A stretch of DNA of 64,000 bases from Synanceia verrucosa (lineage: Eukaryota; Chordata; Actinopteri; Perciformes; Synanceiidae): the NCBI GenBank assembly GCA_029721515.1, contig CM056561.1:15542135-15606134 (forward strand), in the 5' to 3' direction. The notes below the pieces were generated by a model, which had not been told where the DNA came from, ran no database searches, and was given only the letters and a program-made list of their open reading frames with translations. The translations under genes and the position numbers were made by a program. This document shows positions 1-10,363 of the stretch, one piece after another. Position 1 is the stretch's first letter; the number at the start of each line of letters is the position of its first letter.

Positions 1-237
1 TCAGACAAAAAACACATTTCTGAGGTAGGGTGTAACTTCAAACAACAAACCAACAAACTATGCAATTAATGCATATTGAAAAACACATATATTTAGATAT
101 ATAAAAAGTACAAATTATATTTTCTCTTATCTTGTACAAATTAAAGGTAATCCCTTCTTGTTTCTCTGAAGTAGGACAAACTGCAACAGAACATGTCCTC
201 TTCTTAAAAGTGCAACTAAAATTCTACTTTATCTAAA

Positions 238-808
238 AAGGGGAAGTGCCGTTCTTTTTTTTTTATTAATTGGACCTCATTTCTGGGATAAAACACTGCC
301 ATTTACTCACCTATTTCACTTTGGAGTCATTTGGAGTATTTCTGCTGATAGTGGATTTGACAATATCCATTTAACAGAAGTGAAGTGGGCACTGAAATGC
401 AGCCAGTAAATGACCAAACAAAACAAACAAACTTGACCATTTCTCAAATAACGTTTAATAAGATTCACTTTTTCACTTAAGACACTATTACTGTTCTTAT
501 TTGAGTCCAGAGTTGTCCGTAACTTGAGAAATTCAATATGTAAACAGACTCTACTTCACATGTATCATAGTTTACTAAGGATCCCTAGTACCCACCTATG
601 TGTCCTTAACAGTGCCTGTTATTTGAGAAATGGTCACGTTTGTGTTACTGGCTGCATTTCAGTGCCTGCTTCACTCCTGTTAAATGGATAGCATCAAAAC
701 CAATATCAGAAATACTCCAAAGATATCTCCAAAGTGAAATGGGTGAGTAAACGGCACTATTTTATCCCAGAAATAAGGTCCAATCTGTAAAAAATGGCAC
801 TTCCCCTT
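238..808. mobile_element. Fold-back (long inverted repeat) element
   Basis: The segment is a large imperfect hairpin. The left arm (about 238-452) and the reverse complement of the right arm (about 618-808) align over roughly 200 bases. Both ends carry the 13-base terminal word AAGGGGAAGTGCC, at 238-250 and inverted at 796-808. The arms share further blocks such as TTTCTGGGATAAAA and CTGAAATGCAGCCAGTAA. The middle (453-617) is unpaired and no coding frame is evident. This is the structure of a non-autonomous fold-back DNA transposon or MITE. No convincing target-site duplication was found, so the superfamily is left open. It lies to the left of the last visible tmco4 exon, probably in an intron. 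Confidence 0.75.
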
Positions 809-1068
809 GAAACAAAAATGTACGCTGTAGTGATGTATGACATGGATCAAGATTATGCCCTCCGCTGTTTAAATAGGGCATCACGATTCATTTTTCATCT
901 CAGCTATTTGAATCGTTACACATATGTATCAATTTTTAACTCGAGATGCATCGTTACATCCCTAAAATTTACACATATCATGAAAGACGATTGATCAATA
1001 TCAACCTCACCCAATCAGTGGAAATTTTAAGTGGTTGTGGTGAGAAAGCAGAGATTATATTTTCTTAC

Positions 1069-3565
1069 TGTATTTACCACTGCAGAGCCAACCTGTCACA
1101 GCAATGGTCAGATGAAGATGCTTCCCATAGCTCAGTGGCAGAAACTCAAATTCCTCTATTGCTCCAACACACTTATTCATCTTGTAGCCTGGAGAAACAA
1201 GGTATGAATGTAGAAGAAAACAAGAAAAGCTACAGATGACGCACAACCACAAGACACAATCAAGCGTCGTCCAATGCTCTTACCAGTTAGTCCAGCTCCT
1301 GCTGCTCCAAACAGGGAGGCCATGATTGCAATGCCAGTGGCTGAGCCCAGAGCAGCAGCCCCACCAGCCCCCAGCACAGCACTGGCCCCTGCTGCAACCA
1401 AGGGGGCAGCCAGCCCACCTGTCACACCTGGTGAAAGCACAATGAGCGCAATCAGTACAGATATCTGTAAGGTGAATGATTATTTAATTATTGAAGCAGA
1501 TAAACTCACCAATCACAGTTCCCCCACCAACAGTGGCTAGTCCAATGAGGAGGTAGCGTCGTAACTTTCGCCCTCTTTCTTTCTTCAGTCGCCGTGAGGA
1601 CTCCTCTCTAATGAAAGCAAAGTCAGACATATCATTTGTATTGCTGAAATATTCATGGGCTCTAAAAACAAAAATGTTAAATGACTCCTGTGCTCTATTT
1701 AATACAATAATCTGCTTGTTTCTGCCACACAATAACCTTCTTGTTGACAGTGACTGCCATACACAACCATGTTTGTACAGTTCAGTCTTTGATTTGATTA
1801 TCATTAAGTATTTTCTTTTTAATCAACTGAGGCTCAATGCAACTTTTATCCATCCAAACACAACATACTCGCTTTCCTCCTCTCTCTCCCTTAGCCTCTC
1901 TCCCAGTGTTTCCTCAAACTCCTCCAGCTGTTGTGGAAAGACTCGTAGCAGACAGCTGACATGGCGGATGAGGACCCTCGATCTGGCATCATACTGGCCT
2001 GAGTACACAACAGGACATGTAAGTCAAAAAGTAGAAGGAATATATGAATATACACATTGACTAAAAGTACATCAGCCTATAATTCATCAAAGGATTCTTA
2101 CCGTCTTTGACAGAAAAAGACACCAGATCCTGTAAAACAAAGTGAAAGCTGGTTATAATTAGTGAAATATAATTAAATGTGTCATTAAACGACAAAATAA
2201 TGAAACTAGAGTGACCAACACCTGTATAATGCAAGTGGCCCCAGACGCCAGCAGTGGTTCGGCCTGAAGGATTGAGAGGAAGGTGTCCAGGCCTTCAAAG
2301 CCCAGACCTGACAGGAAAGCCCCCATAACCGGCATCACCGACTCATCCAGGCCCAACCAGCACACCAAGCCCTGCAGATACTTCTCCCTGAACATACTGA
2401 GAAACACCCAACTGCTCATCTCCACAGATCTACAGCTCAGTTAAAGCAGTTTAATTAAAATGCAGATGAATATACACAAGAAAGAAGAAAAACAGCTCTT
2501 GAGATGTTTCATTTGGGTAGAAAATTAAATAAAGAAATGAAAGTTAAGCCATTATGATTTCTTAATAGAAATTAATGACTTCTTCCAGCCTGGGTAAGAA
2601 ACCCTTTTCACAAAATTAGTTATCATTACGGAGAGCCATGGTCAAATTATCTTACAGTACCCCCTCTATAGTGTGTATTTATTGAAATACAGTTGGTAAA
2701 GTGGGATTATACAAATGTGGGTGGCAGGTTTTCAGCGTTGCAGTGAAAAGACAAGCTCTTTTCACTAGGGATGAGACACACTGAATGTCATGATGACACT
2801 CATCTGCATGGTTGTTTCTCACCTGTTTTCAGGTCCAGTAAACAACTGACCTAGAGAGACACCACACAGTGCAGCATAAGCAAACCGGCCCTGTTCACTA
2901 AGCTGTCTGCTGATAATTTCCTCTGGACTGGGGTCACGTGGGACATCTTGTGTTGTTCCTGCCCCCCCTGGATCTAAGGTGATAAATGGACATACAGTAG
3001 TTTAATTATTAACCTTTAGGTAGCAGTTTAATCACATCATAGAAGAAAATAAAAAAATAAATGCTGTAAGGTGGATCACCTGAATGCAGTGGTCTTATGA
3101 TATACATACAGTATATGTCAATAATAATAATATCACCTATGAAAAAATGTAGCCTTCACAATATTAAGTGCAGTTTACTTTGACGCTTTCGTCCCGTAGC
3201 TAGGAACTCGGTAACATGGAGTTTGTGCTTGTCATTGTGTCTCAGTTCATTGTGAACTGACCTGAATTCAACACATAGAGGCTGTTAAAAAGAGACCCAA
3301 ATGATTTCTCAACATTCCATATGGCCATCTATTTTATTTGTATTTTTTTTAACTTTAACCACCAAATCAACACTCGCATTAGCTTTGCTATAAACAGCTG
3401 GCTGACAGACAGCGAATGTGCTGCCTCCGCCACGACTAGCTAACGTCCATTCGTAACCAAATTAATGACTTAGCCGTACCGTGGGAAAAAAATAAACTAC
3501 ATTCCACTATATTCTATAGTACCTGGAGTAAAATTGGTTTCCGCACTTCTCTGTTGCTCCTCCAT
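1069..3565 (-). CDS. tmco4: TMCO4, transmembrane and coiled-coil domain protein 4 (5' part, eight exons)
   Basis: Coding exons in gene order on the minus strand: 3565-3523, 2973-2823, 2429-2222, 2129-2102, 1998-1869, 1643-1510, 1427-1284 and 1188-1069. All have AG/GT borders and agreeing phases, giving 958 nt or about 319 residues. The start is the ATG at 3565 (MEEQQRSAET). Residues 30-65 contain the family block ISRQLSEQGRFAYAALCGVS. Residues 67-134 are a helical region (FLSMFREKYLQGLVCWLGLD), and about 160-187 are Glu/Arg-rich and coiled-coil-like. Residues 214-279 (RRYLLIGLATVGGGTVIGV, then a Gly/Ala-rich stretch) are the membrane segments. Exon 8 opens the DUF726 alpha/beta-hydrolase-like domain (VGAIEEFEFLPL, LTIAVTGWLCSG). 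By similarity to mammalian TMCO4, roughly half the protein lies left of the window; no further exon was found in 1-1068. Function in the cell is poorly known. Family assignment is very secure. Confidence 0.95.
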
Positions 3566-3700
3566 GACCGCAGATATCTCCAACTCTGAACACTAAACTT
3601 TTGTTGCCTTCACGTGTTCCTTCTGAGCTCGGACATCTGAGAATCACACGCTAAAACAGTGCTGGCATCCAAACGATTTTGATGGTAATTATTCCCCAAA
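3566..3700 (-). promoter_or_regulatory. tmco4: Probable tmco4 5' UTR and promoter side
   Basis: This stretch lies just upstream of the tmco4 start codon on the minus strand. Together with 3340-3570 it has more CG dinucleotides than the AT-rich surroundings. No TATA box or clear start site could be fixed. The label is inferred from position only. Confidence 0.3.
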
Positions 3701-4079
3701 CCTCCAATACAACAAGCATTTCTTACAGGCGTTTTGATCTTCGGTACATATCTGCATATAGCTACTTTGTGTTGGATTAATCAAACGAAAAGAAATGCAT
3801 ATCGGAAACACGTCTGATGATATGATTATTATGATATTCTGCGAAACATATTGCATGCATCAGTGTTACCGCTCATCAGCAGCACAGTTTCGAAATTTAT
3901 TTTAACCCCGCTTACTGGTTCAATCACACGGGTGTTTTTAAATTTTATTATTTTCGACTGTCCACGAAGGCATCATTTGTGGCAACCTTTAAGTGACGTA
4001 ACGTCCACGTACGCTTACAACGGGGCAGGGTCTGTTCACGGATGATACGTTTTGGGAAGTTTTTGTTGGAGAAATTGAT

Positions 4080-4428
4080 ATCCATCCACCCATCCATCCA
4101 CCCATCTATCTATTTTATACCGCTTATCCTCACATGGAGTCGCGGGGGTGCTGGAGCCTATCCCAGCTGTCTTAGGGTGAAAGGCAAGGTGGAAAAGTCG
4201 CCAGTTCATCGCAGGGCACATAGAGACAGACAACCACTCGCACTCACATTCACACCTAAGGACAATTTAAATTAGCCAATTAACCTAATCCCCATGCATG
4301 TTTCTGGATGGTGGGAGGAAGCCGAAGTACACGTAAAGAACCCACGCAGACACGGGGAGAACATGCAAACTCCACCAGGACCTTCTTGCTGTGAGGCGAC
4401 AGTGCTAACCACTGCACCAGTGCCGCCC
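4080..4428 (-). mobile_element. tRNA-derived SINE, copy 1 (GATG-type tail)
   Basis: Read on the minus strand, the copy starts with a tRNA-like head (GTGGTTAGCACTGTCGCCTC, the A-box region) and runs through a conserved body. The body includes GGTGGGAGGAAG and CTGGGATAGGCTCCAGC, both read in one strand or the other. It ends in a tail of (GGAT)n type, seen on the plus strand as CCATCCACCCATCCATCC. It matches the copy at 58341-58698 along nearly its full length but has lost about 30 bases that include the B-box word GGTTCGAATCC. Flanks GAAATTGAT (4071-4079) and GAAATCGAT (4429-4437) look like a 9-base target-site duplication with one mismatch. It is not a tRNA gene. Confidence 0.88.
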
Positions 4429-5099
4429 GAAATCGATTTTAAATTGATAATTTCTCTGTCAGAAATGGTAGAATTACGCGCGACAGGTGCTTTACACCAA
4501 GAGAAAACAAGTTCAACTCGTGGTGACACAAGAGCCAAAATCAAAGTTACAACTGCTGGCCTGCAGGTGTTAGTGTAGCATTGATTTTCTCGCATTTTCT
4601 TCCTCTTCTCCCTCTGCAGTTCTTCCATTGCAACCGTGATTACACCACTTATTATTGTTAGTCACTTCAATTAGCTGATTAGGTATTCTTTTAATTATGT
4701 AGCCCTGATTACCGTGAAATGTGGCACATTTGAACGGTAATATATAATATACTGTATGTAATATTCCACGCATATTTCAGTTTTTTTTTCAGAGTTATTC
4801 CAAGGTCGTGTATGCCATCCGCAAAATGTTGTCTCAGATATTTGTGGCAGCTCATCAGAATGAGGCCGTCTGTCTGCCAACCAATCAAGTACATGGTCAG
4901 GGAAGCACACTGGAATAATTTCAATATATGTTGCCAATGATTAAGAATGCATGCAACAGAAAACGCCATTGTTCAATGATGCGTGGTTAATACATGGATT
5001 TTAATAGTGGCAGGGTTACAAGCATGAGAGAGGAGCAAGAGACAACTACAATAGACCAAGGCCAATGCATTTGCAATGGAATAATTTTGTGCTAAAGAG

Positions 5100-5500
5100 A
5101 CAGGCCCTATGAGTCATGAGTATAGCTACCATGACCAGTTTGTGTGTGTATTATACCACATAGTATAGTTTAACATAGTGTAGTGCAGTGTTGTTTAGTA
5201 CGATGCGGCATAGATAGTATAATATGGTACAGTATGGGGCTAAACTCAGTAGGCCTATATTGTAGGATAGTGTACAATAATATTATAGAGTATGTGTAAT
5301 ATGATGTAATAGACAATATAGTATTATAAAAGTATAATAATTATAAATATTATGTCAATTATTGGCCCAGCACAATACAATATGTTGTTGTATAGTTATT
5401 ATGGTAGGCCAGTAGTATTATATAGTGTAGTAAACATATTAAAGTGTAGGAGAATATAATATGTGGATTATACTGTGTGAGAGCTATAGGATTAGTTTCA
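5100..5500. repeat. AT-rich degenerate low-complexity tract
   Basis: The stretch is built of drifting words such as TATAGT, AATATAG, GTAGTATTATATAG and TATAATATGG. There is no exact period and no open frame of interest. Similar words resume at 6930-7060, beyond the Tc1 copy. The mobile element therefore appears to have landed in a TA-rich tract, as expected of an element that inserts at TA. Confidence 0.5.
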
Positions 5501-5676
5501 TTATTTCATCGTTTATTATTATTTTTGTTGCTTGTTTATTATTTTTACTGACATTAGGGGCACCGGGCACCAGACCGTGCACATATATAGGGAGTGGAGA
5601 ATCAGGGTGAGGTGATGTGCCATGAGAGGGAAATGTTTTTTAACGGAGCAAGAGAGAGGTACCGTGGAATCATGTA

Positions 5677-6760
5677 TACTATATTGCCAAAAGTTTTATA
5701 TATTCACTATATGCGCTCACCCATCCAAATAATCAGAATCAGGTGTTCCAATCACTTCCATGGCCACAGGTGTAGAAAATCAAGCACCTAGGCATGCAGA
5801 CTGCTTTTACAAACATTTGTGAAAGAATGGGTCGCTCTCAGGAGCTCAGTGAATTCCAGCGTGGAACTGTGATAGGATGCCACCAGTGCAACAAATCCAG
5901 TCGTGAAATTTCCTCGCTCCTAAATATTCCACAGTCAACTGTCAGCTATATTATAAGAATGTGGAAGTGTTTGGGAATGACAGCAACTCAGCCACGAAGT
6001 AGTAGGCCACGTAAACTGTCGGAGCGGGGTCAGTGGATGCTGAGGTGCATAGTGCGAAGAGGTCGCCAACTTTCTGCAGAGTCAATCGCTACAGACCTCC
6101 AAACTCCATGTGGCCTTCAGATTAGCTCAAGAACAGTGCACAGAAAGCTTCATGCAATGGGTTTCCATGGCCGAGCAGCTGCATCCAAACCATACATCAC
6201 CAAGTGCAATGCAAAACGTCGGATGCAGTGGTGTAAAGCACGCCGCCACTGGACTCTAGAGCAGTGGAGATGTGTTCTCTGGAGTGACAAATCACACTCT
6301 TCCATCTGGCAATCTGATGGACGAGTCTGGGTTTGGCGGCTGCCAGGAGAACGATACTTGTCGGACTGCATTGTGCCAAGTGTAAAGTTTGGTGGAGGGG
6401 GGTTTATGGTGTGGGGTTGTTTTTCAGGAGCTGGGCTTGGCCCCTTAGTTCCAGTGAAAGGAACTCTGAATGCTTCAGCATACCAAGACATTTTGGACAA
6501 TTCCAATTTTGGACTGAGAGCCAGGCCTTCTTGTCCAACATCAGTGTGTGACCTCACAAATACGCTTCTGGAAGAATGGTCAAAAATTCCCATAAACACA
6601 CTCCTAAACCTTGTGGACAGCCTTCCCAGAAAAGCTTAACCTGTTATAGCTGCAAAAGGTGGACCGAAGTCATATTGAACCCTATGGATTAGGAATGGGA
6701 AGTCACTAAAGTTCAAATGCGAGTCAAAGCAGGTGAGCGAATACTTTTGGCAATATAGTG
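5677..6760 (+). mobile_element. Tc1/mariner transposon, internally deleted, TIRs present
   Basis: Terminal inverted repeats are visible. The left end reads TACTATATTGCCAAAAGT and the right end reads ACTTTTGGCAATATAGTG. They are flanked by TA at 5675-5676 and 6761-6762, the target duplication of this superfamily. At about 1.08 kb the element is shorter than the usual 1.3-1.6 kb, because part of the transposase catalytic domain is missing. It is non-autonomous. The inner ends also match: GAGCGAATACTTTTGG on the right mirrors the left end. Confidence 0.93.
5827..6639 (+). pseudogene. Tc1-like transposase, in-frame deletion derivative
   Basis: The frame starts MGRSQELSEFQRGTVIGCHQ, the usual N-terminus of this fish Tc1 lineage, and stays open for 270 codons. 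Residues 1-110 carry the two helix-turn-helix DNA-binding regions (SREISSLLNIPQSTVSYIIR; GLQISSRTVHRKLHAMGF) joined by the basic SSRPRKL linker. The first catalytic Asp is kept in VLWSDKSHSSIW, although the usual Glu after SD is Lys. The GGGGFMVWGCFSGAGLGPLV block follows. After SAYQDILDN the frame jumps to LRARPSCPTSVCDLTNTLLEEW. The second Asp (HDNAP block) and the third acidic residue (PDLNPIEHLW block) are absent. Nuclease activity should be lost while DNA binding could persist. The frame also opens upstream at 5794, but the 5827 ATG matches the family. Confidence 0.9.
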
Positions 6761-6762
6761 TA

Positions 6763-7088
6763 TGTTTGCTTTAAATTGGAAATTAAATCAACCCAAATGT
6801 GAATCATGACTGGACACTGGATTTTTTTGCCCGAGTACAATCTAACTAGAATGGTGCATCAGTGGCCTTAGATGTCAGTTGTATTTTTGTTAGAGCAAAC
6901 CCATTTTTGTTGAAAAATAGCCACTAAATATTGTACATATAGTGCAGTACAATATGTGGAGTATGGTAAAGTATAAGGTAATATGCATGGGAATAAAATA
7001 AAACAGAAGAAAATGAATATAGTAAAGCGTATTATGAGTGGTATGATTCGGGAGTGAGCGATGAGTGTATCTTTACGTTTTGATTCAT
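6763..7088. other. AT-rich spacer between two Tc1-like copies
   Basis: There is no open frame or recognised repeat family. TA-rich words (GTATGGTAAAGTATAAGG) resemble the tract left of the first Tc1 copy and suggest one original tract split by the insertion. Confidence 0.4.
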
Positions 7089-8141
7089 CATGTCAATGGC
7101 CCCTTTATTTATTTATATTTGGAAACATTCCTCAGAGATCTGGTCCACATTAACATGATAGCATCAAACAGTTGCTGCAGATTTGACCATGTATGATGCG
7201 AATCTCCTGTTCCACCACATCCACCACATAGGTTCTATTGGATTGAGATCTGATGACTGTGGAGTCCACTGGAGTCCAGTGAATTCATTGTCATGTTAAA
7301 GAAACCACTTTGAGATGAGATGAGCTTTGTGACTTGGTGCATTATCCTGCTGGAAGTAGCCATCAGAAGATGGAACACTGTGGTCATAAAGGGAGGGATA
7401 TGGTCAGCAACAATATTCTGGTAGACTGCAGCATTTAAACAATGATCAGTTGGTACAAATGGGCTCAAAGTTTGCCAAGAAAATATTGTCCACACATTAC
7501 ACTACCAGCAGCCTGACCCATTGATACAAGGCAGGATGGATCCATGTTTTCATGTTGTTTATGCCAAATTCTGACCCTACCATCTGAATGTTGCAGTTGA
7601 AATCAAGATTCCTCAGATCAGGCAACATTTTTCCAGTGCCTGTCAGCACCCAGTGTGGTCTTTTTTTGCTGCACCCCATCTTCTTCAAAGTTCAAACGTT
7701 CAGAGATGTTATTCTGCATTCTTGGTCGTAACGAGTGGTTATTCAACTTACTGTTGCCTTTCCATAATCTCCAACCAGTCTGCTCATTCTCCTGTGACCT
7801 CTCACATCAACAAGGCATTTTCTCCACACAGCTACCTCTCACTGGATATTTTCACTTTTTTGGACCATTCTCTGTAAACGCTGAGATGGTTGTGCGTGAA
7901 AATCCCAGCAGATCAGCAGTTCCTGAAATACTCAGACTAGCTCCTCTGGCATCAACAACCGTGCCACGTTCAAAATCCCCTTTCTTTCCCGTTCTGCTGC
8001 TCCGTTTGAACTTCAGCAAGCTGTCTTGACCACGTCTACATACCTAAATGCATTGATTTGCAGCCATGTGATTGGCTGATTAGCAATTTGTGTTAACAAG
8101 CAATTGTACAGCCATACCTACTAAAGTGGCCAGTGACCGTA
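7089..8141 (-). mobile_element. Degenerate Tc1-like transposon, second lineage
   Basis: On the minus strand the start reads TACGGTCACTGGCCACTTTAG (from about 8141) and the plus-strand left end reads TGTCAATGGCCCCTTTATT. These are matching inverted termini. Between them are scattered, frame-broken pieces of a Tc1 transposase. The N-terminal part reads GDFERGTVVDARGASLSIS and DLLGFSRTTIS. In the middle, FSWQTLSPFVPTDHCLNAA and YQNIVADHIPPFMTT are readable. A catalytic-core remnant with the HDNAP and PDLNPIE-type blocks is shifted in frame, and a C-terminal NLQQLFDAIMLMW-like piece follows. Several frameshifts and stops make it inactive. Its sequence differs from the copy at 5677, so two lineages lie almost end to end. 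An open stretch 7235-7495 is part of it, not a host gene. Confidence 0.85.
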
Positions 8142-8270
8142 TATATACTTATCTGACTCTTGTGCACAAACACATAAACATAGTCTCACACAGGTGCAGA
8201 TGTGGATGTCGTCGGTCATTTAGGTCATTTTTTGGGTGAAAAACAAGAATCAGGTCCTTTACAGTTAGGT

Positions 8271-8272
<2 letters not shown>

Positions 8273-8322
<50 letters not shown>
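8273..8322. repeat. (CA)n microsatellite
   Basis: About 25 uninterrupted CA units. Open frames across it are artefacts of the repeat. Confidence 0.97.
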
Positions 8323-8324
<2 letters not shown>

Positions 8325-10323
8325 TGCAGGGGTATTTTCAGACTGTGTGGCTGGTTCTTTCCCACTCCCACTCCTTTCCCGTTTGCTTCATCAGCTCCAA
8401 TTGACGGTATATACTTGGCACCACTCTCATCTACCTTTATGTTTTCCAGTCTGAATTTTGTGCAATGACAAGAGATCAAGGTCACCGGAGAAGCATGCAA
8501 GGGCGGACTGAACTTCCACCAGGTCTCTGTGTAGAGGAACTGTTAGTACAATGTGGGTACTTTGTCAAAATAGTATCCTGGCCTTGTCACAGAGGAATCT
8601 CTGGACCTACGCATGCTGTGTTTGTGTGTCTCTGAAAGGCATCCTGTTTATACAGTCAACTGAACAGTCTCTAGTGTATCGTCAACAAGACTTTATATGC
8701 AGCAAAGCTACAGCTCACTTACAAATGACATACAATAGCACATCTTTATTTATGTGTTTCTTGTATAGCATAAAAATGATTTCTATATTAATAAAGGAAG
8801 CAAACATACTGTTTTAAGAGGCACTGTGAGAGAATAATTGTTGAACAGGGACCATATGAGTTCTCAATTTACAGACTTGCCTTGACTTGTAATCATGGAA
8901 AAATAAAGGTCCATAGTTTGACTTTGAATGTTGGAAATCAGTGATGGAAAGGATAATATCTGCTCTATTTTAGATTGAATTCGGGCATTTCATAGACCTG
9001 TACTATTTATCATGTCAATATTGCTTTCAATTTAATACCACCATGTGTAGATTTAAGATAATTTTGCATTTAGTGCCTCAGGGGAAATATAAAACATTAA
9101 AGAGTTTTTTTTAAAAAAAACAAACATTTCAAACAGAATGTAATGGTAATTACACAGTTGTAAATGTAGATTTAAATTTGATGATGATGGGAGATGAGAG
9201 TCATTTCAGTCTGGACTGAAGTGACTGTCCAATTGCCATCCCCAAAGCTATGCTGCTAGTGTGGCTATAAAAAGAAGCTGGAAATTGTTACAATTAAACA
9301 ATTTATGTAAGGCTTTGACAGACCACTACAACCTCAGAAGTTTGGGCACATTTTCCAGGAAGACACTCTTTAACTTAACCAGCAGGCTTTGCGTCTCGCA
9401 CATCAACCATCGATCTCCCTTGGGCTAAAACTCCTCTTCCCTCTTGTACTTGAGCTATGTCACACAACCTGCCAGTGTGTGTGTGTTTGCTGAGTCGTAC
9501 AATGGATTACTCATTGAAAGACAGACAGGCAGACAGGCAAAGCTCAAGCCAGACAAGTTCAAACACAACACCCCCTATCCCGCCCGTACCATATCACTAC
9601 CAGACAATGTCAGGTTTCTTCTCTGCATCTGTCACCTTGACACTCAACAGGAGGGGAGCTGAGTGAAACCAAGACATAGTGGACTGTGTGACCTGTGCAG
9701 CAGGTTGGAAGGTGTGTTTTGTGTATGTACAGTGTTAAAAAAAAAAGAGCAGGAAGTGGAGACACAGATAACAGGGAAAGACTGAAACTTTGTGGAGGAC
9801 GTGCCTGGAAGTGAAAGGCCCAGACTTAAGTGGGGAGGCAGCGGATGTTGATGACAGGTGATTGTGTTAACAGGCAGGATGAGCCGTACAGCAAGGTGTC
9901 ATCTTTTCATCATTAAAGGACGAAGGGATGTTCAACACACCTGGCGAGGTGTTGGCATAAAAGTTTGCACCACAGAGTTTCTCAGTTTCTTCAAGTGACA
10001 AGTCTCTGATTTTACCTGGTGGACATATTGCAACTTTTGAATAATATATGAGCTTTTGGGTACATTCCCTTTTTTATTTGTGCTGTCCTTTATAGCAAGG
10101 AGATACAAGACAAGGAGTGGTTTGCCTCATTTCTTTGATAGGTTGCCAGGTCCTCCCCAACTCAACCTGCCCAAACAGATTCCACTGTGGATGCTCTTGT
10201 AATTCCAACACATCCTTGCCTCTTTAAACTTTCATACATACCACAAAAGTTACTATAGCCAGCTTTTGTGTGTGCATTTATACAGCATAAGTGTGTGCAC
10301 TGCTGTCAGTGTACATGTGAGGG

Positions 10324-10363
<40 letters not shown>

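Noticed and set aside
880..960. Possible end of another hAT-like element (GCATCGTTACATCCCTA)
   Set aside because: Only one end is recognisable and no partner terminus was found, so it was not listed as a feature.
8202..8500. Frames of about 90 codons with Thr-His or Cys-Val runs
   Set aside because: They are generated by the (CA)n repeat and have no family or splice context.
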